This document shows positions 1-7,015 of a stretch of 64,000 nt of DNA, piece by piece; the first letter of the stretch is position 1; each line of letters opens with the position of its first letter. Source of the DNA: Halobacillus kuroshimensis DSM 18393 (lineage in GTDB: Bacteria > Bacillota > Bacilli > Bacillales > Halobacillaceae); NCBI RefSeq assembly GCF_000425705.1, contig NZ_AUDY01000003.1, positions 1 to 64,000 on the forward strand, read 5' to 3'. A program made the translations under genes and the position numbers. The notes under the pieces were generated by a model. That model made no database searches. It was not told where the DNA came from and saw nothing but the letters and a program-made list of their open reading frames with translations.

Positions 1-153
1 CTTACAGGCAGGTTGCCCACGTGTTACTCACCCGTCCGCCGCTCGTTCCACGAGTTTCACCCCGAAGGGATCCACTCGCTTCCCGCGCTCGACTTGCATG
101 TATTAGGCACGCCGCCAGCGTTCGTCCTGAGCCAGGATCAAACTCTCCATAAA
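1..153 (-). rRNA. 16S ribosomal RNA, 5' end (partial)
   Basis: The reverse complement of this stretch is the universal start of bacterial 16S rRNA: GAGAGTTTGATCCTGGCTC lies near 130-149, followed by the conserved AGGACGAACGC segment. The gene is transcribed leftwards and runs off the window, so only about the first 150 nt are present. The 5' end is placed at about 153 by analogy with Bacillus 16S starts and may be off by a few bases. Tandem promoters lie behind it (P1 384-412, P2 298-326), so this is the head of an rrn operon. Confidence 0.97.
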
Positions 154-290
154 AGTAGTTTGACTTGCTCATTTGCACACCGAATGTGCTTTGTTTCAAA
201 TTTCTTCAATAAAGAAGAAATGTTTTGACGTACTGGTTGGTTCGTTCAGTTTTCAAAGATCAAATGTTGTCGGCCGTTTGAAAACAGCGA
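154..290 (-). promoter_or_regulatory. rrn leader with boxA-like element and processing hairpin
   Basis: This is the transcribed leader between promoter P2 and 16S. The reverse complement of 251-262 reads TGATCTTTGAAA, close to the boxA antitermination element found before Bacillus 16S genes. At 200-207/214-221 there is a perfect 8-bp inverted repeat (ATTTCTTC/GAAGAAAT) with a 6-nt loop, a plausible pre-rRNA processing structure. No coding signal is seen. Between P1 (ending at 412) and the small CDS ending at 599 I see nothing except an AT-rich stretch that could act as UP-element DNA. Confidence 0.6.
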
Positions 291-297
291 CTCAATC

Positions 298-326
298 ATC
301 TTAACATGTGTTGTTTTTCATGTCAA
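298..326 (-). promoter_or_regulatory. rrn promoter P2 (sigma-A)
   Basis: On the minus strand the -35 is TTGACA (321-326), the spacer is exactly 17 bp, and the -10 is TAAGAT (298-303) preceded by an extended TGn element. It lies about 145 bp before the 16S start. Paired with P1 about 86 bp upstream, it gives the tandem P1-P2 arrangement known from B. subtilis rrn operons. Confidence 0.8.
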
Positions 327-383
327 CAACTTTTTTCATTAAGTTGAGAAAGTGTTTGGCTGTCGTTTTCGGCGACAAATACT

Positions 384-412
384 AATTTACCACGCATAGT
401 TATTGAAGTCAA
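384..412 (-). promoter_or_regulatory. rrn promoter P1 (sigma-A)
   Basis: On the minus strand the -35 is TTGACT (407-412), the spacer is 17 bp, and the -10 is TAAATT (384-389). It is the upstream member of a tandem pair driving the rRNA operon. The flanking DNA is AT-rich. Confidence 0.65.
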
Positions 413-571
413 CAACTAATTTTGTGTTTTTTACGGAGTCTTTCTTTCCGTTGAGTCGCTCTCAATGCGACGTTTAATAATGTACCATGGATGCTCCATA
501 TTACACAAGTGCTATTTTCATATTTTTTAAGATTAGTAGGGAGAGTACCGTAAACAAGGTGTTCTGCCCAT

Positions 572-600
572 AAAAAAACGCGCTGGTATCAGCACGTTTT
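572..600 (-). terminator. Rho-independent terminator of the 30-aa small CDS
   Basis: Arms AAAACGCGCT (575-584) and AGCACGTTTT (591-600) pair with one G-U and a 6-nt loop. On the minus strand the hairpin is followed by a run of seven T. It starts at the stop codon of the small CDS at 599-691. Confidence 0.7.
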
Positions 601-691
601 AATATCTTCCTTTTCTTTTTCTCATAAACTTCTTAATCAATGGATAGACAATGGGTCCATACTTGGCTACTTTTCGAATCAACCGTCCCAT
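599..691 (-). CDS. Small basic hypothetical protein, 30 aa
   Basis: I do not recognise this gene by name. The 30-aa frame begins MGRLIRKVAKYGP and ends in a lysine/arginine-rich tail (KKFMRKRKGRY), so it is strongly basic with a short amphipathic or hydrophobic centre. Coding is supported by a strong ribosome binding site (GAGGAG, 8 nt before ATG) and by a terminator hairpin beginning at the stop codon, so it looks like a monocistronic mini-gene. It sits between the rrn promoters and an SDR gene on the same strand. It could be a membrane-associated or nucleic-acid-binding micropeptide; nothing in the sequence decides this. Confidence 0.6.
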   Translation of the reverse strand: MGRLIRKVAKYGPIVYPLIKKFMRKRKGRY

Positions 692-780
692 CAAAATCAC
701 TCCTCTCCATATAAAGTTGGTGGATACTTATCTTTTCCCTGTTTGAGTCTTTGGAAAACAAAAGAGTGGGAAACCGTTCC

Positions 781-1581
781 TCATCTCATGACTGTACCAC
801 CTGAAACTTTCAATGATTCTCCAACAATGTTTTCTGAAGCAGAAGAGAGTAAGTAAACGATTGAACGTGCGACTTCTTCCGGGCTGCTTAATCTCCCAGA
901 CGGGATGCCCTCTTCAGCGAGTACCCGCTGCTCCTCGTAGCTCCTTCCTTCCCTCTCTCCTTTAGATCGGATGGCTTCCTGCCCCATTGCTGTATCCACG
1001 TATCCCGGACAGACCGCATTTACGCGGATTCCATGTTCAATGGCCTCAAACGCAAAAGACTGTGTGAAGCCGGTGATTGCGAACTTCGAGGCGCTGTAGG
1101 CTGTATTGCTGTGCGTTCCACGCAGCCCAGAAAGTGAAGACAAATTAACGATCGAACCTTTCCCGTTCGCCTTCATCATTTGAAAAGCTTCCTGAGTGAA
1201 AAGAACCGTGGAAAAATAGTTCAACTCCATGACCTTCCGCATCTCCTCTTCTGTGAGGTCTTCCAGCGGTCCGCCACCGATGATTCCGGCAGAGTTGACA
1301 ACTCCGGTAACCGGCCCGATGGCCTGTGCTGCATCGTGAACAATTTTCTTTCGGTCCTCCGTCTTATTCAGGTCTGCTACACTTACATAAATCTGAGCCG
1401 CCCCATTAATGCTTGCGCAATCCTCCCTTAATGAAGAAAGCTTTTCCTCGTTCCGGCCGGTAATGGTCACATGACCTCCTGCACGAACAATTTCCTTCGC
1501 TGCTTCATATCCAATTCCACCTGTTGCTCCCGTTACGATGATATGTTCACCCTTCAGAGCTTCTTTAGAAAAAATGGTCAT
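781..1581 (-). CDS. Short-chain dehydrogenase/reductase (SDR) family oxidoreductase
   Basis: A 266-aa classical SDR, the usual family length. It has the Rossmann dinucleotide motif TGATGGIG (about residues 18-25), the NSAG motif near residue 91, a catalytic serine in NLSSLSG and the YSASK active site near residue 162. It should be a cytosolic NAD(P)(H)-dependent oxidoreductase; the substrate cannot be told from sequence, although the family includes glucose 1-dehydrogenases and 3-oxoacyl reductases. AAGGAGG lies before the ATG. It appears monocistronic. A sigma-B-like promoter candidate just upstream (1609-1634) would make it a general stress gene, as are several B. subtilis SDRs. Confidence 0.9.
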   Translation of the reverse strand: MTIFSKEALKGEHIIVTGATGGIGYEAAKEIVRAGGHVTITGRNEEKLSSLREDCASINGAAQIYVSVADLNKTEDRKKIVHDAAQAIGPVTGVVNSAGIIGGGPLEDLTEEEMRKVMELNYFSTVLFTQEAFQMMKANGKGSIVNLSSLSGLRGTHSNTAYSASKFAITGFTQSFAFEAIEHGIRVNAVCPGYVDTAMGQEAIRSKGEREGRSYEEQRVLAEEGIPSGRLSSPEEVARSIVYLLSSASENIVGESLKVSGGTVMR

Positions 1582-1608
1582 CCTTGTCCGCCTCCTTGTG
1601 ACTAAACC

Positions 1609-1634
1609 ATTACCGCAACGAGGACAACCTAAAC
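1609..1634 (-). promoter_or_regulatory. Candidate sigma-B-type promoter of the SDR gene
   Basis: On the minus strand: GTTTAG (1629-1634), a 14-bp spacer, then GGTAAT (1609-1614). The B. subtilis sigma-B consensus is GTTTAA-N12-14-GGGWAT, so each hexamer has about one mismatch. It would start transcription roughly 10-20 nt before the AAGGAGG of the SDR gene. I found no clear sigma-A promoter in the same gap. Confidence 0.4.
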
Positions 1635-1641
1635 CTTTGCA

Positions 1642-1687
1642 TAAAAAAATCAGCGCCTATTGACTGATTCCGTCAAATAAGCGCTGA
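1642..1687 (-). terminator. Rho-independent terminator
   Basis: Long imperfect hairpin: TCAGCGC (1650-1656) pairs with GCGCTGA (1681-1687), extended inside by TATTGAC/GTCAAATA. On the minus strand it is followed by TTTTTTTAT. It ends the transcript of the small CDS at 1772-1927 before the SDR gene. Confidence 0.75.
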
Positions 1688-1771
1688 TCCATGGGACTCT
1701 ATTCTTCAAATAGTCGGCCATGTTTATTCGTTTCATATTTCTTCTCATAGCTGGCTTCACCACGTCTAAAG

Positions 1772-1927
1772 TTATTTACGTTTGTTATTCTGCTTACGGA
1801 AAGAGAAAAGAACCTTTCCACTCCGTGTGCGTTTTACCCCTTTACCTTTTTCCTGTGCTTGACCTTCAGGGCTGTTTTTGTAGTCCTGATCGAACAACTC
1901 ACGGGCTTTTGAATAGAGCAGAGTCAT
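1772..1927 (-). CDS. Small basic hypothetical protein, 51 aa
   Basis: Not recognised. The frame starts MTLLYSKARELFDQDY and ends in a basic tail (RKQNNKRK). AAGGAGG sits 8 nt before the ATG, and a terminator follows at 1642-1687, so expression is likely. It is hydrophilic, with no signal peptide or membrane segment, and the size and charge are reminiscent of small sporulation proteins, but that is only a resemblance. The 70 nt between its stop and the terminator are open in a different frame and encode a plausible hydrophilic tail ending HGRLFEE with its stop at 1699-1701, so a frameshift or a second overlapping small gene is possible. Confidence 0.55.
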   Translation of the reverse strand: MTLLYSKARELFDQDYKNSPEGQAQEKGKGVKRTRSGKVLFSFRKQNNKRK

Positions 1928-2134
1928 CGTGGTGTCCTCCTTTTCTTTTTAGGATATGAAATGATTCCTCTTGATATTATTAGTAAAACGACGTTAATGC
2001 AAGCAAAATTTATGTTTTATAGCATTTTTTCTATTACATCCTTTTATATCGGGAATCATCCTTACTCAACGGTTTCCGCTGTGTTTGATTTTTAAACGTA
2101 TTTTCGTTAAATAGAGAACATTTTTCAAGCATTT

Positions 2135-2170
2135 GTAAAAAAAAGACGGCCCCGGATCAGGGCCGTCTTT
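2135..2170 (-). terminator. Rho-independent terminator of yocH
   Basis: AAAGACGGCCC (2142-2152) pairs with GGGCCGTCTTT (2160-2170) around a 7-nt loop. On the minus strand it is followed by a run of T from the A-tract at 2137-2144. It lies directly after the stop of the LysM/3D gene. The stretch 1928-2134 between this and the 51-aa gene is AT-rich, and I see nothing in it beyond that gene's ribosome binding site. Confidence 0.85.
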
Positions 2171-2178
2171 CTTTTATA

Positions 2179-2961
2179 TTATTCATAAACTTTTACTTCT
2201 ACAGACTTACGTCCGAAATCAAGCGCGTCAGAACGGTCTTCCATATAAACGTCAATACGGTTCCCTTGGATCGCGCCACCTGTATCGCCGGCTACAGCTT
2301 TGCCATAACCTTCAACATAAACTTCTGTACCTAGTGGAATGACGTCAGGGTCCACGGCAATAACTTTCTGGTCCGGATTGGCTCTAAGGTCAATACCAGT
2401 TGCTGTCGTACCGGAGCAGCCTTCACAAAACGCTGTATAAGCTGTCGCTTCCATTGTCATTGTTTTAACGGCTTCGTCACCACCGGCAGGATTTGCTGAT
2501 GTCTGTTCAGCTTCTGCCTCTTGATCAGATGAATGGCTTTCAGGTGCGCTCTGCTCTGTAGATGTTTCTACAGCCGAGCCTTGAAGAGAAAGCTCTTCGC
2601 CAGGGTAGATTAGATGAGAATCAATGTTGTTCCAGGCTTGAAGCTGTTCTACACTCACGCCGTTGTCTTGACCGATACTGAATAGTGTGTCGCCGGAAAC
2701 GACTTTGTGGACATCGCTGGATGAGGAAGCCTGTCCATTATTGTTGCCTCCGTTTACGGTCAGCGTCTGATTCGGGAAAATTAAGTTAGAGTTTAATCCG
2801 TTGTTATCCTTTATATCTTGCACGGACACATTATGGTTTTGAGCAATGCCCCAAAGTGTGTCTCCTTTATTCACTGTTACTTCTTCTGCACTTACCGCTG
2901 TTGCTGTTACTGCCGAAACCGATGCGACCGCCGCCAAAGAAACGATAGTTTTTTTCATCAT
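2179..2961 (-). CDS. yocH: YocH-like secreted cell-wall protein: two LysM domains plus 3D domain
   Basis: A 260-aa exported protein. Residues 1-25 form a Sec signal peptide with an AxA-type cleavage site. Two LysM peptidoglycan-binding repeats follow (about 27-70 and 85-128; VNKGDTLWGIAQNHN and VVSGDTLFSIG). Next comes an acidic Ser/Glu linker (about 130-165), then a C-terminal 3D domain (about 172-260) with the conserved aspartates in GIDLRANP, IAVDPDVIPLGT and AGDTGG. The architecture matches B. subtilis YocH, an autolysin-type muralytic protein of the WalRK regulon. The AAGGAGG suits the second of two adjacent ATGs (MMKK). No WalR box was found with confidence in the 2962-3219 upstream gap. 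Confidence 0.88.
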   Translation of the reverse strand: MMKKTIVSLAAVASVSAVTATAVSAEEVTVNKGDTLWGIAQNHNVSVQDIKDNNGLNSNLIFPNQTLTVNGGNNNGQASSSSDVHKVVSGDTLFSIGQDNGVSVEQLQAWNNIDSHLIYPGEELSLQGSAVETSTEQSAPESHSSDQEAEAEQTSANPAGGDEAVKTMTMEATAYTAFCEGCSGTTATGIDLRANPDQKVIAVDPDVIPLGTEVYVEGYGKAVAGDTGGAIQGNRIDVYMEDRSDALDFGRKSVEVKVYE

Positions 2962-3219
2962 GATTCAATTTCCTCCTTGGTAAACCGTCTCGCTCAGCTC
3001 TCGGCTAAGCGCTGCTTTAAAATCACAAGACCTACTCTAACATGTACAGCGAGGATTCCAATAACAAGAGAGCAACAAATACGTTTCACACATTACAAGC
3101 ACTTTACCTGTCTGTAATATATAGAAGAAAGAAGGATTCCCATATAATGAAGCGAAATATTGTAAACGTTTACAAAAATAAGTATAGTGAACCTAATAAA
3201 GGAAAAGGTGGGATCGTTG

Positions 3220-4272
3220 ATGAAGGAAGCCGTACTCGAAAACCGGTCATCCAAACCTTACCGTGAAGAGGATGTCGGAAATACAGTTGTCCTCCCCCAG
3301 TATCGAGTCGACCTCAGGAAGTATTCGGAAAAGGAATACAACAAGTTCGTCCGCGTCAATACTGTGTCCGACTGGTCACTGTTGTCCTGGAAAGACGTCG
3401 GAAAACCTTTCGAGGTAAAGAGATACGCCAAGGAACGGAAGGAATGGGAACAATCCAACGAAAAAGCTATGGATCCTCACACCTCATGGACCTATTTCAA
3501 CAAAGCCTTTCATGAGTGGTTCATGAAAGATGTGCCCAAGGAAAAAGACCGGACCAAACAGGAATTCCTGAGCAGTCTTCGTTCGTTCCAACCGTCTGAA
3601 GTAAATCAGGCGCTCGGAAACCTTGTACGACTGCACTTATGGAATTACGTGCACCGAATCCAGGACGGCATTTGGGATCCACGGGGAAAAAGAGCCCTGT
3701 TCCAGGGACTGCTCGTCCACCGCCCCCGTATACTTTTTCTCGGAGCTGCGGAAGGGTATGAAGCCATGCAGCTCGCTGCCATGTACCCCGGCGCAGAAAT
3801 TGTCATGGTTGATTACGATGAATACTGCAAAACGACACGTTTTGCTGAGTTTCCGGAAGGCTATCCTTTTCTCGGACACAACCCCAGAACAGGACAGGAT
3901 AAAATCGTCTACAAGGATGACTTGAACATTGAATATGTGGTCGACGATATCCGGAACCTTCCTTACGGTAAAGAATTCGACATCGTACTATCGGTTGGTC
4001 TGCTGGAGCATTTCCCTGATGAGTATAAACAGGAAGTAGTAGATTGGCACAGGCGTTTTTTGAAGGACAATGGCTATGCTGTTCTTACAACTCCGAGGAA
4101 CCAGCTCCGGTCCCGCTTGTATTACCATGTGATGGCAGATGTGATGAATCATACTTACAGAGAACTGATGACCGTTGAACAGATGGGGTTATATATGTAT
4201 GAGAACGGCTTCGACATCCTCAGGCACGGATATATCAAGGTTCATAACGGACTGATCTGCCGTCCGCGGTAA
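3220..4272 (+). CDS. Class I SAM-dependent methyltransferase domain protein
   Basis: A 350-aa protein, starting at the ATG preceded by AAGGTGGGA. An upstream in-frame start at 3187 has no ribosome binding site. Residues 1-165 are hydrophilic, rich in aromatic and charged residues, and do not recall a family I know. About 170-330 is a class I methyltransferase fold: motif I FLGAAEGYE, an acidic end of strand 2 (VMVDYD), the post-I region VDDIRNLPYG, and DIVLSVGLLEHF. The core resembles UbiE/MenG-type enzymes, but the substrate is unknown. It stands alone, convergent with mta, and shares a strong bidirectional terminator with it. Its upstream gap (2962-3219) holds only the divergent yocH and this gene's promoters. 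Confidence 0.75.
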   Translation: MKEAVLENRSSKPYREEDVGNTVVLPQYRVDLRKYSEKEYNKFVRVNTVSDWSLLSWKDVGKPFEVKRYAKERKEWEQSNEKAMDPHTSWTYFNKAFHEWFMKDVPKEKDRTKQEFLSSLRSFQPSEVNQALGNLVRLHLWNYVHRIQDGIWDPRGKRALFQGLLVHRPRILFLGAAEGYEAMQLAAMYPGAEIVMVDYDEYCKTTRFAEFPEGYPFLGHNPRTGQDKIVYKDDLNIEYVVDDIRNLPYGKEFDIVLSVGLLEHFPDEYKQEVVDWHRRFLKDNGYAVLTTPRNQLRSRLYYHVMADVMNHTYRELMTVEQMGLYMYENGFDILRHGYIKVHNGLICRPR

Positions 4273-4316
4273 AAAAAGGTGGAGGCGGCCCATATGGGCG
4301 GCCTCCACCTTTTTCA
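4271..4316. terminator. Bidirectional terminator between methyltransferase and mta
   Basis: AAAAGGTGGAGGC (4274-4286) pairs with GCCTCCACCTTTT (4301-4313), with an inner GCCC-ATAT-GGGC stem. There are A-tracts and T-tracts on both sides, so it works in both directions for the two convergent genes. Confidence 0.9.
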
Positions 4317-5078
4317 CGAGGAAACTCGGTCACAATAGATGTCGATGGCTTCATGAAGAAAAGCGGCATACCCTTCTCCCCACTGCTCCAGATTTTTCTT
4401 GAATCGCGGGTCCTGCACATACATGCTTCCCAGTCCCCTGAATATTTCCAAGGTGCACGGGTAAAAATGATCGGTTATATGCCTGCGCTTTTCACCAATC
4501 AACCGCTGCACCTCTGAATCACCAGGTCCATCCTTCATTCTCGCCGAGAGGCTCCGGTCAATAGCCATGCTTTCTTCCTGGATTTTTTTCCAATCCTCGT
4601 CTTTATACTGATCTGTTCTTCTCTTCGACTCTTTGTAGGCATCCGTATGCCCCCACCGCTCCTCTACCTCTTCAGCATACTGTTGCTGGTGCTTTTCGAT
4701 CTCCTCTTTGTTAAAGGGCTTGAACCTGTCTTCATGTGTCATCACTTTTCCTCCTTGCAGGGACTGAAGGGATTGATCGACAGAAGAAATCAGCTTCTCC
4801 AGCCGTTCTTTTTTCTTCATGAGCACCGTTCTATGCTGGGAGAGGGCTTCCTCTTCGTTGAAGTTCGGATTTTCAATGATCTGCTGAATCCTGGCAAGCG
4901 GGAAGTCCATCTCTTTGAAAAAAAGAATCTGCTGAAGTTTTTTCACTTCCTCCTCTCCATAAAATCGATAGCCTTTCTCGTTTGTCCATTTTGGCGTGAG
5001 CAGGCCGATCTCATCATAATGATGGAGCGTCCGGATACTGGTTCCGGCAAGTTCCGCCATTTCCTTCACTTTGTACAT
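4314..5078 (-). CDS. mta: MerR-family multidrug transcription activator Mta (TipAL-like)
   Basis: A 254-aa cytosolic regulator. Residues 1-70 form the winged-helix MerR DNA-binding domain (SIRTLHHYDEIGLL, KGYRFYGEEE). About 75-110 is the dimerising coiled coil, and 120-254 is a TipAS-type drug-binding domain (CTLEIFRGLG, YGEGYAAFL-like segments). Length and sequence match B. subtilis Mta closely; Mta activates multidrug exporter genes and itself. The promoter has the 19-bp spacer and dyad expected for MerR autoregulation (5099-5129). No exporter gene adjoins it; the MFS exporter at 11442-12656 is a possible but unproven target. Confidence 0.9.
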   Translation of the reverse strand: MYKVKEMAELAGTSIRTLHHYDEIGLLTPKWTNEKGYRFYGEEEVKKLQQILFFKEMDFPLARIQQIIENPNFNEEEALSQHRTVLMKKKERLEKLISSVDQSLQSLQGGKVMTHEDRFKPFNKEEIEKHQQQYAEEVEERWGHTDAYKESKRRTDQYKDEDWKKIQEESMAIDRSLSARMKDGPGDSEVQRLIGEKRRHITDHFYPCTLEIFRGLGSMYVQDPRFKKNLEQWGEGYAAFLHEAIDIYCDRVSS

Positions 5079-5098
5079 CGATCATCACCTCCTCTTTA

Positions 5099-5129
5099 AC
5101 CATAAGCGCTCACGCAGCGTGAGAGTCAA
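5099..5129 (-). promoter_or_regulatory. MerR-type operator-promoter of mta
   Basis: On the minus strand: -35 TTGACT (5124-5129), a 19-bp spacer, -10 TATGGT (5099-5104). The spacer holds the palindrome CTCACGCTGCGTGAG. A 19-bp spacer with a central dyad is the signature of promoters activated by MerR proteins through DNA distortion, so Mta very likely autoactivates here. The AGGAGGTGAT ribosome binding site follows. Confidence 0.88.
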
Positions 5130-5266
5130 TTCTTTTTTATACAAAACAGGGGGCGGAAAAAACTCATATTTCGTCGTTCTATGTAGTTTTTCACCTCAAA
5201 AAGGAATTCAGACAGAATCCGCAGAAGTAAAACATGAAATACCATTACAAATGAGGTTGTGTTCTT

Positions 5267-5737
5267 ATGAATATGTATTGCCAAAGTGCGTTTCATCAGT
5301 TGGAAGTAGTCATCGCCTCCCTTTCTGAAATTATTGGTCAGCTGACAGAAGAAGATATGCAGTTACGACCGACCAGAGGAAAATACTCCATCGGCGAACT
5401 GCTGGCCCATATGGCCACTATTCCGGCGGCCGACGGATACATAACAGAGGGGGCCTCGAAAGAAAAGATGGAGAGGTTCTATGAAACGGTCAACATGAAA
5501 ACGAAAGAGGAAATTCTTGATCACCTTTTTCATAATTTCGCCCAGTTGAAAGCCCAGTTTGAATATTATACAGAGGAAGAACTTCAGGAAGAGACGACCT
5601 CCTGGTGGGACGTACGCTACACCCGGTATGAATGGCTCGTCCAGATCGTTGCTCATATGTACCATCACCGCGGCCAGCTGCAGGCTATGCTGGTGCATTC
5701 CTACAACAAAGATCTAGAGGTGCTGCTATTTGAATGA
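5267..5737 (+). CDS. DinB-family (YfiT/DinB-like) protein
   Basis: A 156-aa protein with the four-helix-bundle DinB pattern. A conserved histidine lies in GELLAHM (near residue 47), and a second pair lies in VAHMYHHRGQL (near residue 129), the usual divalent-metal ligands. DinB-fold proteins include metal-dependent thiol (bacillithiol) transferases and many members of unknown role; the substrate cannot be inferred. GAGG lies before the ATG. It appears to be a single-gene unit. Confidence 0.8.
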   Translation: MNMYCQSAFHQLEVVIASLSEIIGQLTEEDMQLRPTRGKYSIGELLAHMATIPAADGYITEGASKEKMERFYETVNMKTKEEILDHLFHNFAQLKAQFEYYTEEELQEETTSWWDVRYTRYEWLVQIVAHMYHHRGQLQAMLVHSYNKDLEVLLFE

Positions 5738-5986
5738 GAATAGCGACTTGTTTCTAAAAGCATGATTACCAACCGCCTGCAAATATCGATGCCTCCACGG
5801 GGAAAATTCCGTGTCATCTAGGTAGAGTTGGTCGTGTGAAGGGGCACGTTCTACTTATCGGTGGATGCCTGACGCGGCTCGCAAGGTACTTTCAAGGAGC
5901 GGTGCTCCTGACAACAAGAAAAAAGCTTGCGGAGAAACAGGGGTTTCTCCGCAAGCTGAATCCCCGCTCCCTGCGGGGGTTTTCTC
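5738..5986. other. Intergenic region with a degenerate repeat and two hairpins
   Basis: No coding region is credible here. About 5820-5920, read on the minus strand, resembles the intergenic stretch at 21100-21240: both share the pattern CACC-ATAAG-GAACGTG-CC-TCAC. Two hairpins follow. The first has 15-bp arms, AGCTTGCGGAGAAAC at 5924-5938 with its complement at 5943-5957. The second is CCCCGC/GCGGGG at 5962-5978. Confidence 0.4.
5915..5978 (-). terminator. Terminator hairpins after the FNT gene
   Basis: Two hairpins in series follow the stop of the transporter gene on the minus strand: CCCCGC/GCGGGG (5962-5978), then a perfect 15-bp stem (5924-5938/5943-5957) followed by TTTTTTCTTG. The second is a standard rho-independent terminator. 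A near-homologous hairpin lies at 61642-61681. Confidence 0.75.
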
Positions 5987-6892
5987 TTATTTCTTCTTTG
6001 AACCATTGGTTCTGCCGAGTGTAGTCTGGATATCTTCCTTATAGGCGTAGGAAAACAACAGGGAAACGAGAATTCCTCCTCCAATCAAGTTCCCGATACT
6101 GGCGGGAAGCAGATTAAGAAGGATATATTCATACCATGTGTATTGATCTGAAACTAAAAAACCCATGCTGAAATAGCCCATATTTGCTGCACTGTGCTGG
6201 AAGTTACCAGCAACAAACAGGATAACCGGAAGCATCGTCCCCAGGATTTTTCCTGTAATATCACGGGCTGCCGTTGTCAGGAACGCCGCCATACCAATCA
6301 GCCAGTTAGCCAGCACACCGGAAATCAGAATCTGGAACCAACCTTTCCATCCATGATCAAGAAATTTCATTTTGTGATCCAGATACATGGATAGTTCAGT
6401 ATTGAACGTGCTGGATAAAGAACCGGACATATAAATGAGTACAGCTACCATAAAGGCACCAAGAATATTCCCTACATAAGAGGACAGCCAGAATTTATAG
6501 ATATTCCTGCTCATCAATCCCTGCTTGTTAAATAAGTATGAGGGCAGAAGAACGTTGACTTCTGTAAACAAAACCGCTCCCGAAATGAACACCATCGAAT
6601 ACCCAGCGGCGAATCCGAGGCCGGATAGCAGATGGTAAAGTCCTTTCGTCTCCACCCCAACAGCAAGAAGGATGGAAAACACCGCCCCGAAGGTCATAAA
6701 GGAACCCGCTGTCAAAGCGAGCAGAAACTGGGCCCTGAACGGTTTATTTAAGTGATCCCTTCCTTTTTCCCCGAATTCGTCGACGATCTGGGATGGAATA
6801 TAAAACTGCCGGCCGGGCCGGTCTATTTTTTTTCCGTTTTTTATCTCTTCATGCTCTTCCTGTTCTTCCACGTAATCCTCTTCCCTGCTCAT
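5987..6892 (-). CDS. Formate/nitrite transporter (FNT) family membrane protein
   Basis: A 301-aa integral membrane protein of the FocA/NirC family, typical in length for Bacillaceae members with a hydrophilic N-terminus. Residues 1-50 are a very acidic cytosolic tail. About six membrane segments follow. The family signature is visible in GNFQHSAANMGYF (near residue 230; the FxHxxANM pore histidine) and in GGILVSLLFSYAY near the end. It would form a pentameric channel for formate, nitrite or a similar small anion. No formate dehydrogenase or nitrite reductase is adjacent, so the substrate is undecided. It is monocistronic, with terminators at 5915-5978. Confidence 0.9.
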   Translation of the reverse strand: MSREEDYVEEQEEHEEIKNGKKIDRPGRQFYIPSQIVDEFGEKGRDHLNKPFRAQFLLALTAGSFMTFGAVFSILLAVGVETKGLYHLLSGLGFAAGYSMVFISGAVLFTEVNVLLPSYLFNKQGLMSRNIYKFWLSSYVGNILGAFMVAVLIYMSGSLSSTFNTELSMYLDHKMKFLDHGWKGWFQILISGVLANWLIGMAAFLTTAARDITGKILGTMLPVILFVAGNFQHSAANMGYFSMGFLVSDQYTWYEYILLNLLPASIGNLIGGGILVSLLFSYAYKEDIQTTLGRTNGSKKK

Positions 6893-7015
6893 GACTCATC
6901 CCTCCAATGATTACTGCATTCCCCTTTCTGAAAAAACATAATCCCTGCATAACAAATTCTCCCTGTGAAAAAGTAAGAGCAGGGAATCAGGATAAGGGAA
7001 GGATGAATCTGAGTG

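Noticed and set aside
2962-3219. A WalR-type box before yocH
   Set aside because: TGTAAT-like words occur (for example near 3090-3120), but no pair with the required 5-bp spacing and orientation could be read.
5836-6024. Short frames in the DinB-FNT gap
   Set aside because: They cross terminator hairpins and have no ribosome binding site.
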